NCBI RefSeq assembly: GCF_002443255.2
Contig: NW_019211460.1
Span: 28,740,481-28,804,480 of the forward strand
Source: Varroa destructor
Lineage: Eukaryota > Arthropoda > Arachnida > Mesostigmata > Varroidae
Direction: 5' to 3'
DNA length: 64,000 bases
Below, in pieces: positions 15,812 through 28,431 of this stretch. Every line of letters begins with the position of its first letter. Positions within the stretch are counted from its first letter, which is position 1. The position numbers and the translations under genes were made by a program. The notes beneath the pieces were generated by a model. That model was not told where the DNA came from, did no database searches, and was given only the letters and a program-made list of their open reading frames with translations.

Positions 15812-16793
15812 TCCTGAAGGATAGGGATGTTTGTCCCATTTGTGCTATAAACGTATTTAAAAAATGTAGAACCCTTACTAATTTTTATTTAGAACACAAT
15901 GCAAAATCTTTGAAAGAAGATATTTTGGAGGCGCGTGCTCATGCAGATTTAATCAAATTTGCCCGTCGTTTTTTCTAAAATTGTGCGAACTCAATTTATG
16001 CGAGGAAATTTCTTATCTGAGTTTTGTTTCCGAGGTTAAAACAATAAAAAGCCAAATCAGTTTGGTGACTAAATTATTTCATAAAAATATCGTACCTGAA
16101 CCGACGTATTTTCCCGAATAATATAGTCGATCTTGTATGTAGCATTTTTGTCACTAGTTGAGGTGATGAGAATAATAAGAGGAAACAATTTTTTTATCAA
16201 AGATATATCCTAAATCTAACCAAAACCGCATTTTTCTTCCCGAGAAAAGACACGAACCATCGAAACCGGCAGACACATGAAAATCGAACAAATATAAAGC
16301 AGATAATTAAAGGTTCTAAAATGCATAATTTTTCCTAAAGCAGAGAGTAACTTTGCAATAAAGGTGCAAAGGAGAAAAGCGATTAATGTAACACTTTTTT
16401 TTTTTAAATAACATCAGTCGCTGTCTCTGTTTGGCATATGCCGAAACTGTCACATTTATGCTTTCAAAATATATCGATTAACGGACCTGTTAGTAGACCG
16501 ACTACTGGCCATACAGCAATGCTGTTTTTTACTTAGTGTTGTTTCAATTGACAAGCACCAATAACTATTCTTGACGAATCAAAAACGTACTTAGCGAACA
16601 GAAAAAAATAACTAAACGGTCATATAATTTATTTTGGCTTTCGTAGTCATCATTTCACATCATAGCATGCTGGTGGGATAATAGGACAGTCAGTTGCTCA
16701 GAGTGCTCGCAGATACCTGCCGCATTGACAAGAAACTTGCTTAGAAGATGGACTCAGCTTTTTCAACCCTTTCGTCTTTTCCCACCGGCGCTT
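15812..16793. other. Convergent 3' flanks between CSN5 and the cuticle gene
   Basis: No gene is seen. It holds the CSN5 3' UTR, then AT-rich sequence, then the 3' flank of the minus-strand cuticle gene. A TTTATT at 16628-16633 (AATAAA on the minus strand) is a candidate poly(A) signal for the cuticle gene, about 160 bases past its stop. Confidence 0.55.
16043..16048 (+). other. Candidate poly(A) signal of CSN5
   Basis: AATAAA lies about 230 bases after the CSN5 stop codon. The orientation and distance fit a 3' end, and the next gene is convergent. Confidence 0.5.
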
Positions 16794-17850
16794 TTATGAA
16801 TGTCTGTACGGTCGGTGACGTTCATTAGCAACGTGGTAGCTAGCTTCTCGATAGATCGGTCCTCTTCGAGTATAAACGACAGGTGATTTATAGGAAGCCG
16901 AAGCTTCCAAAGCAGGTGGAGGCGACGCTGGCGAATTTATGATTGCTGATGCAGGGTGCGATGGTGCTGTGCCAGGTTCATCCGTATTGATGGTCGCCCT
17001 GAAGCCATGTTCGTCAGCAACATAATCAACTCTTCTCGTAATCCCATGAGGGTCCGTGAATGAATATGAGCCCTGTAGAAAAAGCAGCATTTCTGATATA
17101 GTCTTTTATTTTCAAAATGGTGTTGTGATACATTATTATTTATCAAACATCGAAGTCGACTAAAGAACATTTTTATTGTAAGATTTTTCTAAAAAATGAC
17201 TAGCCAGAAACAATGAACGAAAATACGCACCTGCTTTGCAAGCGGTTCCAGGCTTACAAGCTATGAAAAAAGTATTAAATTGTGTCAAATATCACTATAA
17301 GAAGTCAATCATTTGCAGTATTTATATAGATACGTTCTGCAATATTTCACTAGGAAAATCTAGTTTCCGGTTGAAATAATAGCAGTAGTACAACTAGAAA
17401 TTGAAATCACAGCTATAATACTTTCGCTTTTAAATATTCCCATGGCTTCTTAACGTACTTTTTTTCGGTTGTGTTCATCCGATTCTTCATGCCGTGTCAT
17501 TTTCGTGCCGTACTCATCAATAGTGTCGAATCCAAATTGATACGGCTGTGGTGGATAGAATGGTTCTAGTGTGGGAATAGGATCAGTGGCATCATCAGCC
17601 AAGGCCTTCGGATGTACATGAACGCGCTGAAGCTGAGGTGGATGATAAAAGTGATTTGAGGGGCCAGTCTGCCGGGAAAAATGATGATCACGGGAAACAG
17701 CGGCTGAGAATCCGACAAACGACGCAACTGAGCCCAACAGTGCAATCTGAAAAAATGTACCAACAGCGATCTAGTTCAGAATTTAAACGTTAATGCTTTC
17801 GGGTCTAGTGTCACAAGGTATGGACGTACTCGAAGACGTAGATAGTCCAT
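16794..17850 (-). CDS. Arachnid-type cuticle protein with Rebers-Riddiford chitin-binding domain, four exons
   Basis: Exons (minus strand) 17830-17850, 17459-17746, 17231-17260 and 16794-17072 all join in phase 0 and give 205 aa. The first exon encodes only seven residues, MDYLRLR. The second continues the signal peptide with IALLGSVASFVGFSAA, so cleavage near residue 24 is likely and the protein should be secreted into the exoskeleton. The R&R domain runs from about residue 71 to 148: PYQFGFDTIDEYG at its start, and GSYSFTDPHGITRRVDYVAD followed by EHGFRATINTDEPGT at its end. This is the form usual in mite, tick and spider cuticle proteins. The 30-nt third exon supplies LVSLEPLAKQ in the middle of the domain. 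The C-terminal third is Pro/Ala/Ser-, then Tyr/His/Arg-rich. The His-rich N-terminal mature part (residues 26-70) is variable in the family. The exact substrate architecture cannot be inferred. Confidence 0.92.
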
Positions 17851-19230
17851 TGAGCTGTCGATAAAATGTCCTCAAGAAGTGAAACATAGAGCAACATTGA
17901 GGCTAAGAAAAAAAAAACAACTTTAAGCACACCGTTGACACTTGGATGCGATAAAAGGTACATTCCATTTGCTTATAACCTGAGGTCTCATTATCTGTCA
18001 AGTACAAGTCCTACAACTGCAGTTTTACGTAAGTCGTATGTATATATGCTTCCCTACATCAAACACCTCAACACGATTCCCGAGTCTATTGAGTACCTTT
18101 ATCATGGTGAATTTTTGCTTCGCTATCTATCCAGTTTCTTTAGCGGTGACACTTCTAGCGTCACTACGCGATAACCCACTGCTTATATGTCAGATGTACC
18201 ACAGGCTAACCCTTAAAGGAACGGGTTAGCTGTCGGTGCTTAGTATCTAGTGGTTCAATAGGTAATGCCTGAAGTCCCTTGCCTCACCGCTGCCTCCACC
18301 CTGTAGTATTGCCCTAAGTTAATCACATTCATCTTATGTGTTAGCAATCTGCGTGCCCTTGGGGAATGAAGTCAGGAAATAGCTCTCGTAACGGCAATGC
18401 CAGTTTGGTGAGGTTTTGCCAGATGGATTGACCAACCGTTAGGTACCGCCATTGTCACCATTGGCATATGGACAACGACCATGTCACGAAGGTGTCGTCT
18501 TGAGCTTTTTCTTCTTCAACTTCTTCTTCTATCGCTTCTGGCTGATGTTTTGCTGCATAACAGTCAGCGCCAATATTATGTCCAAGTGGCGATCAGTCGT
18601 TCTATGTGAGCCCATAAACTATGCGCGATAGTCGCTACGTCCAACGAATGTCGCACTAACAAAGTGATCCCGCTAACGTTTTTGCTTCTGCTGCTGGTGG
18701 CGCTATAACATACAAGGACTGCTTTTATCTTTTTTGCTTACTTGCTTGCGTTGTTTTCTTTTCTTTGCATCTTTTTGGCACCGTGCGCGAAGCGAGAGTG
18801 GCTAAATAGGGCCAGAGGTCCTTCTTGATGTTCACGTCAACGATAACGGCGATAAATCTAGCCGCCAATAGTGGCAGGAACAGAAATACAACAACAGCAG
18901 TGGAAGCTACGGCAGCATCAACAAATCAGGGATATCAACAAACCACACAAAGCAAAGGGTAATACACAAATTTCCTATCAGATATGCTTACGGATGGAGC
19001 AGCTCATTGGCGGTATAATATATACGCAGGGGTCGCTCACCGCTAATGAATAAGTGTGCCAGCAGGCGCAACAAAAGTATTGAAAAGTTGCCAATAAGAA
19101 GCATCTACGCAAGTGAAGTCATAGCAGTCAAATTATACAGCAGTAAAGAAAACAAAGAACATCGGGGGCTGTTTTCAAAGGATGAAACGAAAAAAAAAGC
19201 TCCATAGAATTGTCAGTTTCTTGTATACAT

Positions 19231-19233
<3 letters not shown>

Positions 19234-19269
<36 letters not shown>
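19234..19269. repeat. (TA)n microsatellite
   Basis: About 36 bases of uninterrupted alternating TA. Confidence 0.95.
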
Positions 19270-19272
<3 letters not shown>

Positions 19273-22200
19273 AATAGAAGAGATACGTACTGTGGGAAAG
19301 ACTGCATGACTGGGCACAACATGGCCAAACAGATCCGCATCTCGAAATCATTGTTTTCAGGTAGTACTAGTGTGTTCTTGGTTTGTGGCTTACTCTGACT
19401 ATATATATATTTTTGCATTATGCTATTAAATACGCGTTAAAAATGCTTTTATATATGTTAACAGTACGTGCCCTTCGAACAGCGCTAGTAAAAGGGCAAA
19501 ATTTGCTTATATTTAGTTTATTGTATTATATATGTTGGCTTCAAAGGAGCAACAAACGAGGAAGTATTAATAGCTACTCCATTCTAGCATCTTCTTTTTT
19601 TTAGCCTTTATTGAACAATGTGCACAAAGACATGCATATTTTCCAAATTTTGGTTCTTTTGGTAATGGAAAGGGTTTAGTACAAAAGTAGCCTGTATAAA
19701 GGGTGAAGATCTATTCCTGCACATTCCTATACTGCACATTTATGGATTCCTTCATAGACGTTCTTTATCATAACAATTATTATAATCATGCTTAGATGAC
19801 GTTCTATTTTCAAAAAGTTTGTAAACACTTGCTTGCATGGCGACAAACGAAATTCCTTCGAGGGCATCAGGCACAATTTGGTTTATCCATTCTTTTTCTC
19901 GGTCAAATATGTTTTCTATTTTATTTTGCATTCTGCTTTATTTCACTTCGATTATATACCGTAAGTAGTAACCAACTTTCACGTATGGGCTAGTATGCAA
20001 CGAACGAGCACTATGACACATTGCAAGACTTAAGTGAGATGCAGAAGAAAAAGATTTTAATGGATAACTAACTTAGTCATATTCATATATGGTCTAACTT
20101 GTAAATTTTGATTTTACTAGAAACGTTTGCCAGGCGGCATAAGTGGGATCCTCATTTACGGTCTTTCTAAACTGGCTATATAAGTTACCCCTAATAGACA
20201 AGATATTAGATCTCTTGCTTTACATAGAGCATAAGAAGTCGATGGTTAATACTGGTGTGATAGTATTACAGTAGTATTATACGACTATATGATGAAAGGT
20301 TTATGGAAAATATCTGTCATGTGTAAAGAAGCGATAGCATAAATATATCACGAATAATTCACTTCGTCATAGTAGAAAAAACGATGAATACAATAAACAT
20401 ATGTCCCCGTGATTGTGCAGTGGTAATGCATTTGTTTATTCAACTTAGGGATGCCTGGAAGTTAAAGTTTGAAATCTAACGCAGACGTATTTCGTTTCAC
20501 GTTGGAGGCCAGCCGCCTTAAGCAACCCTTAAATCCAGCGCCAGATGTAAAATCTTTAAACATTATTTTTAAGCATACTAAAACCAAGCCGTAGAATAAG
20601 TCGACAAAATTTTTGTAGCTAAAAGGTTTTTTGTCCTATCGTATCGACAAGTGATAGCTATTTGAATATCTCACAGTGTAAAGTTACCGAAGTTTGTCTT
20701 TGTATAATACATAAATTAGTACAGAGAATATCGAGGATAACAAGCTAGATTTTATTGCGTAGTCTAGGCCTGACAAGAAAACGCTGCGCGAAGAAGGTGT
20801 TTCGCCAGAGAAACTCATTTGCATGTTAGAAAATACAAAAAGAAGACACTGTCTCGATTATATTTGACACACATGTGGTATCGCTAGTACTACACGGTGG
20901 CAAGCGCGAGAATTTAAAGCAGCATTTGAGTTATCAGTTGTTTAGACATGGCACTAAGATTGGTTGTAAATAAAATGTGTTTCAATATGACGGATCACAA
21001 GAGCCGCTAACTGTTCTAATTATTATTATCGATTTTTTGACTTGCTCAGTTAGTTATTTTTACGTGCGGTAACGGGTAAAACGGTCTGTTCAAACTTTGC
21101 AATATCAGGCTTCTATTCCTAAGGTAATTGTGCCGGGAAATCGAACCGTTCAATGGGGATATAGAATCCATCTAGACGCCTCTACTGGCGTTGCAATATT
21201 ATACCACGCAAATCCATCTTTGTTGACAGCGGAATGAAATCGTTTCTAACGAAGCCTGGAAAAGTTCTTATGATTTATTATAAATTAATCGGGTTGACTG
21301 TTGTTGCTTGTCAGTACAAGCAAGTCACACTAAGCCGTAAACACGCCGTGCATTGGTTTCTCAGTTCCTGTAGTTGAGCAGTACTTCTGGTATTCACGTG
21401 GAATAGTACTGTTACGTATTGTATTTGATCCTATGGGTATTCATGTGAAAATTCTAATTGCTAAACCAACAAGTTCTTCGCCCCTGACATCCGCGTGTTA
21501 GATAATAATGTAATTTCTATAAGCTGGTTTATATAAAACAGTATGGAAATATGTATAAAAACCGTATCCATGAGGCCGCTCACCGGGACTCTGTCAGACT
21601 TAGCAAATGAATCGACTTTGTAGTCGAATCGCTCTGTTTTTCTAACCTGATTAGGTCAAGAATGCCACCACTTGCGCAGACGGTGACTCAGCTCAGATGA
21701 ACAAAACAAACCAAGAACCATGCACTCCCCATATTATCTTGACGATGAGCTTGAGGCGATTAAATACCACTCGGTAAATTTCTAACTAGAGCGAATTTTC
21801 AATCTAGAACTAAAAATATTCCTTTGGCCACAGTGTCAGAGCTGCTTAATTGCAAAATTAATAACCATTAAAACAGAAAAAGGTAAAAAATTATGAAGCG
21901 CCTACCATCGGAACCATTACTCCGTTGGTTCTTTCTACTTATTACTTTAAATTAAATTAAAACGATTTCACTGTAAACAGTAGGAAATCAGCCAAATATG
22001 TACGTGTTCATCAAAGACCTTTAAATGGACCAGACACTCGTGGGGCGCTCGATTACCCATATCAACACTGATGGTGCTCCGTAGTAGAATCATAAGAAAT
22101 ATGTTTATTCAAATGTCCACTGCAATCAGGTTAATAAAGGGTCATTCTGTTAAGCTACAGAATATGTGTAACGCTGATGCACTGGTGTATAGCATAAGAG

Positions 22201-24068
22201 AAAGATCTGTAGTAGACTTCGGAGTTGCTAGGAAATACCTTGTACTCGTCATCAACACAATGCACAGCATAGGTCCTCAATAATGAGACGATGAGGCTTT
22301 TCAAGTGGGGTGACGAGTGCGTTTTGAAGGGCCTTATACACCTCTGTAGTTATGTTCGCTTGCATTTAAAGGAAAAAGAGTTAGTTTTGAACACCTTAAC
22401 AAAAACAAAGTGATTAGACTATTCAGAGCCAAACGAGTACGGGAGGCACAAGTGTTTATAATAATTGGGGGAAGCACTGTAAAGCGACAGCTAAAGACAG
22501 CTTTTAGCGCGACTGGTTGCTACGTAACTTAGTGAAACCGTTTCTAGTAGGACACATTTGTTTTAGCCTTAGCGGTCACATTTGATGCGGCTATTTTTCC
22601 TTTGGAGGTGAAAGTTCTTAATGCTAAATATCGTTGCCTAATGCATTATGCTGACTATATCGACGAGCAATTTTCAAAAATGCCTTAACATTGCTGTTTG
22701 TGAAGCACGATCATCGCCTTTTTGTGACAGGACGATCTATGTGACGTTTAATGTTTTCGAAAACTGCTAGTTATCAACTTCTTACTAAATAGTACAATCG
22801 ATTATCTCGGTGTGATTTAAAATTCATACAGAAGTAAAAATTTAGCTTTTGTCCTTATATATAAATAACAACAACTTAAGTAGAAATTATGTATGTCATA
22901 TTTATTTAAAATAGCGTTATATACCTTATCTACGACCCGATTTGTACAACATCGTATCATATATTGCCAATTATAGCCTGTGATCATACCAAACGTAAGG
23001 ATTGTTGTATGACTAGAGATCTCATCCGTTCACGCATTCGTTTATCCGCGGTAGCTTTAGGTTTCAGTGTCACATTCGTTGTGTATACGTATTCACAATG
23101 CTCCTTTACTGAGAAATAATGTGCATTATTATTATTATCATTACAAAGGTAGTCGGCGTTATCTCAGTTCATTAAGTGTTCTATATTAATCTATTTTGTG
23201 AAAAACCAGCTGCTTATCTATATGTCCCACCAACAGCGATACTGCGTATTCAATCGTATGTGCAGAAGAAAAAAGCCAACAATGGTTTTCAATACGATTG
23301 TGATACGTGTTTAAAGTCGGAATTACAGAAGCAGCTTAGCAGTTTCGCTGGCGGTGGTTACACATCAGCGTTTTCTCATTCAACTGAACGAAGTTGCCAA
23401 ATATCATGAGGCTTTTTCCGTTGATGTGCCATCACGATGTGTCGTTATAAGTAAACATTAAGTAACCTTTCGCAACTGAAACATATTCAAAGTTAATCTG
23501 CAATGTGACACACAAGAATTTTATGTGGAGGTATGTTAAACAACTAGATAAATCATAATCCTTCTATCCAGTCTATAACTATTTGATGATTGAACATTCG
23601 CTTTGTTTATTCTAAATGCGCATAAAAAAAATTATCAAATGAAGTAAATTACAAATACGTTAGCGATGATGAAGTGTGGTCAGGATACGAAAATAGAAGT
23701 ACTGTATAAATAAAAAATCATATACAATGACTCAAGATGTCGTTCTGTCACATCTTATGATGCTAGTTTTGTATCGAAACAAATATGTACTGTGTTTAAT
23801 GGTCTGACTATTGCGACTCAGTTGATAACAGCCTGTGCCCAATATAAACCGGTTAGCCTTCTGTTATTACTGCACCATCAGTTCAGATCTTTTCCAGCCT
23901 TTCAGAAGAAGCCAAAATTTCGAATCCACTCGCAATGGATGTCATATTATAGGCTCTTACTTTACATTCTACAACATTGATAATACATATTGGCTGTGAC
24001 ATACCCTATATTTATTTATATAGTTCATCTACAAATATTATCGTATCAAAAGTAGAGAAACGATTTTC

Positions 24069-24091
24069 GAGAGAGAGAGAGAGAGAGAGAA
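24069..24091. repeat. (GA)n microsatellite
   Basis: About 11 GA units, followed by a second copy of the flanking AACGATTTCGAG-like sequence. Confidence 0.9.
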
Positions 24092-24328
24092 ACGATTTCG
24101 AGCAGAGACGAAGGAATTTTCGTCACACTTACTACAATTTGTAGTGCAAACAAGTGTAAGTTATCGCTGCAAAAGTGCAGCTTTAATTGTTAATCAGCGG
24201 GACAACTCGAAATGAAATTAGTTCTATAACGTAATGATAAGTGAACGAAAACCTAAATAAAAATAATAATAGGCAATTACATTTTACTGCAAACAATATT
24301 CAATACAGTTGTTTCCTAACGAATCTAA

Positions 24329-24544
24329 CTATCTCTCCAACAGTGGATTAATAGCGGCGGTCAACTCAGGCTTACGAAACGAAGCATTATACAATCGTCG
24401 AACAAATCGAAGCAACACGTACGCACAAATAAATATCGCAAAATAGATAAATTTACTCGAAATTAATTTTGGACGATTTGATTTGAGGAGCGTTCCCCCG
24501 GGCCGCCCAATCTCGACTCGAATTTTTCGGCTTCTTCCCAACAT
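24329..24544 (-). CDS. Possible small single-pass membrane protein or 3' exon (71 aa)
   Basis: A 71-codon reading frame runs from an ATG at 24544 to a stop at 24329 on the minus strand. The frame stays open a little further upstream, so this may instead be a 3' exon. The product begins MLGRSRKIRVEIGRPGG and has one clear hydrophobic segment, FIYFAIFICAYVLL, flanked by basic residues. It ends in a short polar tail (FRKPELTAAINPLLER). The layout is like a tail-anchored or type II membrane protein. It lies about 400 bases downstream of the PY-tail membrane gene on the same strand. No family is recognised, and chance occurrence is possible at this length. Confidence 0.3.
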   Translation of the reverse strand: MLGRSRKIRVEIGRPGGTLLKSNRPKLISSKFIYFAIFICAYVLLRFVRRLYNASFRKPELTAAINPLLER

Positions 24545-24678
24545 TTTTGACAGACGCAGGCACCCTTGCAGATACTGGTCCAAATACTTCCCGATATAGT
24601 ACTATGCATTAAAAAATACTTCAAAAAAACATATATACCTTCTGTACTAATTGCCTTTGTATATATTTATGTATATAT

Positions 24679-24681
<3 letters not shown>

Positions 24682-24720
<39 letters not shown>
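24682..24720. repeat. (TA)n microsatellite
   Basis: About 39 bases of alternating TA between two minus-strand coding candidates. Confidence 0.95.
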
Positions 24721-24723
<3 letters not shown>

Positions 24724-24944
24724 CATTCTGTGCATCTACACATTCACTTATTCTACTTATGTTGGCAGAGGCTAACTGGTTTCTAAGAGCGTTTCTCTAA
24801 TTCACTGTCGTGCAGTTGAACTACAATAGGTTAAACAAAACTGTCGCTTTAATAATTTGTGTATTCAACACCGGTGTGATACTTAGGAGACTAAGTCCAG
24901 ACGAGTAACGCTATCCGTATTTTTTATCTGATCGAAGCTTCTCT

Positions 24945-25707
24945 TTAAACACATATTCTATTGCAAGAGTCAGGCGATTTCTTTCTGCTGTTTTCTATCA
25001 GAGAGCTTATTGTTGGCACGGGAATAATGTGGGGTCCTCCCGGTAGGCCGGACAGCTGTTGCGCGCATATCATTGCAAGGTACTCATTATAACTTGGTGG
25101 AGGTGTCTCGGAACGTACCACAGATGAATAGCATGGGGGAAGGCTGCGGCGGGACGTTGGAGTAGGCGGGTAGGACACGACTGTTGGTTGATTTGGCATA
25201 GTGTCCATATGCTCTAAGTCATAGAGAAATCGGTAGATCACTGCAACCATCAGACCGAAAACGCTGACAAGGAGGATCGAAAAGTATCTGCATATGGAAA
25301 AAAGGTGCAATAAACAAAAAGCGTTAGTCAAGACCGTTTAAAGAGGATATATTCATGCCACTGTAGTTTATGTTTACTGGCATGATATACTGAAGTTCAT
25401 GCGGGTGCTAGCACGACTCCAGCACTATTATTGATTGATGATTACTTTTATAAACTGAATTGACAGTGCATGATGATATTGTACGACTTGCATCGAACTT
25501 TGAAAGTAATTAGGCCCAAATAAGTCTTCATTCAGTGTCACAACCGGTGGGGTTACTACACGCTGCTGAGGTTAGTGGTACACGCACCGTTTATTGACAA
25601 AGTTACCCAGCGCGATTCCTGCGATTCCTGTGGACATCCATACAAAGTTGATTATAAAATAGGTCACTGTAGGACAGACACGGGCGCAGCTGGCACGCCA
25701 GGGTGAC
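24945..25707 (-). CDS. 3' exons of a multi-pass membrane protein with PPxY-type cytoplasmic tail (partial)
   Basis: Two exons are clear: 25588-25707 and 24945-25287, joined in phase 2 (AAACG|GTGCGT to CATATGCAG|ATAC). The first encodes a Cys-containing stretch (RASCARVCPTVT) followed by a hydrophobic span around YFIINFVWMSTGIAGIALG. The second opens with another span, FSILLVSVFGLMVAVIY. A ~90-residue Pro/Ser/Thr-rich tail follows, with LPPCYSSV and TPPPSYNEY; the latter is a PPxY motif, a known docking site for WW domains of NEDD4-type ubiquitin ligases. Proteins with membrane spans plus such tails include LAPTM and Shisa/WBP1-like families, but I cannot assign one. The exon starts in mid-codon, so 5' exons must lie upstream (above 25707); I could not find them. 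The stop TAA is at 24945-24947. Confidence 0.65.
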
Positions 25708-27248
25708 CTAAAATATGAAAAAACAGTTAGGTATCATTGTACACCTAATTAACTGAGTATGACTGTGGGCCTCAGTAACACATAAAATAAACGAACGTTC
25801 GTTTGTATTCACTGGCCGATCTAGCGATGCATAAATAGATTAATAATTTTATCGTGAAGCAATATTTAGAGGGTCGCTCGCATCACAGATCTCAGCTCGC
25901 CATCGCCAAAGCTACTGATTAGTTTCAGTGTTTAAATTCACGGTTTAGCCTGTTGCTATTAATGCTCAAGTATTTTTTAATATAAATGTGATTAATATCA
26001 TTTATATATAGGTTGGTCATTGGTTGCGTCACTGTAGCATGAAAGATTAACGAGAAGAGCAGTCTGTTTCATAACAACAATCACGGTAATCTCTATAGGT
26101 AGCACTGGACTTAGCCAAAATAATAAAAATATGTTATGTTTGAATTATTAAATAACGTTCATCTATTTTTGTTGTTATTTGGCAGCGTGGAACAATGAAT
26201 TTCCTGTTGCTTTATTCAGAACTGATCTAATTAGGTTTATCAGCATTACAAAGTCGTCTAGTTAACAGATGCCGAAAAATAAAATTGGCAGGGATCATTG
26301 AGGTATGAGATAAATGCGTGTAGTTGTAATGGTTTCCAATCATATGAGAGAAAATATAGTCACTTCCCTTGGAAACAAATGCTACAATGAAAATGAATCG
26401 ATTCTAAATGATTAGAGGGAAAATTTTTTCGAAGATACCTAAATTAAGACTTCCTTTGATACTCCGTTTATAAGACTGTATTTAAATAAAGACAAATGTT
26501 TTAAGGAATTTTTTTACGTGTTAGGACTGTCAGTCTTGACCGCCAAACTTATTGAATATAACTACCAATTACAGTTTCAATTTAAAACCTAACCACTGCT
26601 TAATAATTTTCAAAATATTATTTTTATCTGCAAATAGCTTCCTAACAGTAATTCTACGTCAAATAATTTTGATAGGTATAAATTCGTTAAAGTATCGTTC
26701 GAATACGCTGCATGTAAAAAAGTCGAACGGAATAAATCTTTAGGCTGATAGCATTCCCAAAAATGCAGGGGCTCAAGGCGGCTAAAAAGTTATAAGTATG
26801 CAAGAAGTCTAACCTTTAAATCCTATCTATACCATCCAATTGGCAATTGATGTTCTCTTTTTTAAAAGCCTGTCAGCTTTTTGTAGCAGATGCCTAAATT
26901 GATAAAAAAAAAAAAGGCCTTTTGAGCCATTTATATGAAGAGAGATTTTTTGGTTTGCCTCATGAAAATCGTTTTCGGATTTTACAGAACCGCATGAAAC
27001 TTGCAAGAACGTGTAGGGTCGTGATTTTGGTCCAAAAAAAAGTCTTTAATCTCGTCCGGCGTATAAACATTGTATAATAGCTGAAATTCGTTCAAATTTC
27101 AAAAATGACGCGCTGTTATTCACCATAATGAATTTGTTGTGGTGTTCTAAAAAGTACCTGTTTTTGGTTTAGCACCAAGAGTAGCGAATAAATGCATGCT
27201 TGTTAAAAAAAGAGCTTGCGAAAGTTTGTTCCAATTTAGGTGCCCTTT

Positions 27249-27289
<41 letters not shown>

Positions 27290-27297
27290 TCGTCGAC
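25708..27297. other. Intergenic or intronic, AT-rich
   Basis: No exon could be supported, although missing 5' exons of the minus-strand membrane gene should lie somewhere above 25707. A (TA)n run occupies 27251-27284 and directly abuts the first copy of the 460-bp repeat. Confidence 0.45.
27251..27284. repeat. (TA)n microsatellite next to repeat copy 1
   Basis: About 34 bases of alternating TA ending 13 bases before the start of the 460-bp repeat copy 1. Copy 2 has no such run at its border. Confidence 0.95.
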
Positions 27298-27755
27298 CCT
27301 GAATAAGCATGTGAAGTATATACAGTTTCTGAATAGAGGGTGCCTTTCCATATATAAAGTAGATACATGAATGTAGTGATACGAACGACTGCTTACGCTG
27401 GGGCCGCCCCTATGCGAGGTCTGTGACCTGCTCCGTGGAAAAGCGACAACGCGAGATGTCGAAGTGGTCGCACGACCCGTGGATATCGTAGCGGGCTACC
27501 TACCCCTAGACTCAATTCACTTTTGGGTTACTGCGGGATATTTAATAGCTATACTTTTTTTTCTGTCCTGAGGGTCTAGCACCACACGTTCATCTGGGTT
27601 ATTAGTGCTCCACTCACAGATCACCCCTAAACTGCGAAAATTTTTACTGCGGAACTCAACGATAACACCGAGAAATAACATCGCAGTAATTTCAGTTAAC
27701 ACTAGCTGCATAATAATCTTGCTTCTGTCAATTTTTTCGGCCGTCGTCGGCTATT
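27298..27755. repeat. Diverged ~460-bp repeat, copy 1
   Basis: This segment aligns by eye over its length with 29124-29590 in the same orientation; matching blocks include CTGCTTACG, GCGACAACGCGAGATGT, AGCACGACC-like and GCTGCATAATAATCT. The copies differ by many substitutions and small indels. On the minus strand copy 1 has a short frame, ATG at 27711 to a stop at 27517, containing GVIVEFRSKNFRSL. After that frame copy 1 appears shifted by one base relative to copy 2. No terminal inverted repeats were found. It may be a segmental duplicate, a TE fragment or duplicated exons. Confidence 0.65.
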
Positions 27756-28431
27756 ATCTTCTGCGGAGTTGACATATATCCATTCGGACGGAAAGGGTGA
27801 AAGAAGAAAATCGCTGTCGAGAGCCTATCATTACTACAGATTAGTCTACAGCAGCGTCTGCTGTATATATCGCTGGTGTACTAATGCTAGTTGAGTTTTA
27901 TGCCAGCTTACAAAAAACGTGGCAGCCAAAGACACTTAATGGATTTCTCCACGGAGTAGAAAAGGTAGGCTGATTATGAATGAATCGCGTCGCTTCTGCT
28001 TGCGTCACTACACGTAAGAAAAGGACACTGACTAAGAGTAATTTTGATCCGATCTTATTTTTATTTTAGTGAATTTTATGCTACGAAGTTAAATGGTAAA
28101 GATAAAAGTAGGTAACTTGTGCTAATGACCTTGTAATGACCTGAGAACTTGCAAATTATTTTGCCAAAAGTATCGATCAGGTTTGGGAATCACTGTTCGG
28201 ATAAAGTTTTGGATCGAAGTTCGGATAAAGATTATACCTTTTTCGTAAGTACAGGTTTAATCGGCACCAGTTGGTAGTGGTAAATGGCAAAATTTTATGT
28301 TAATACAACTAGAAGACAGAATATTTAATATACGCGTATATGAAGTCTCATTACTATAGTACTTTAAAGAGTAAAATTCCAAAAAAAAATGTGTAATGTA
28401 CAAATTTAATCAAAAGTCACTATCGTGCTGA

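Larger units (their letters stand above)
17851..24328. other. Gene-poor stretch with one GC-richer patch
   Basis: No gene is supported. Bases about 18240-19190 are richer in G/C than the surroundings and contain CTT-rich tracts near 18510-18540. They also contain an 8-bp inverted repeat, GCTAACCC with GGGTTAGC, near 18206-18231. This could be a decayed mobile element, but I found no terminal repeats or transposase motif. (TA)n lies at 19234-19269 and (GA)n at 24069-24091. Remaining short ORFs have AT-rich composition and no splice context. Confidence 0.5.

Noticed and set aside
20401..20480. Sequence CAGTGGTAATGC resembling an A box of a tRNA or SINE
   Set aside because: No matching B box or cloverleaf.
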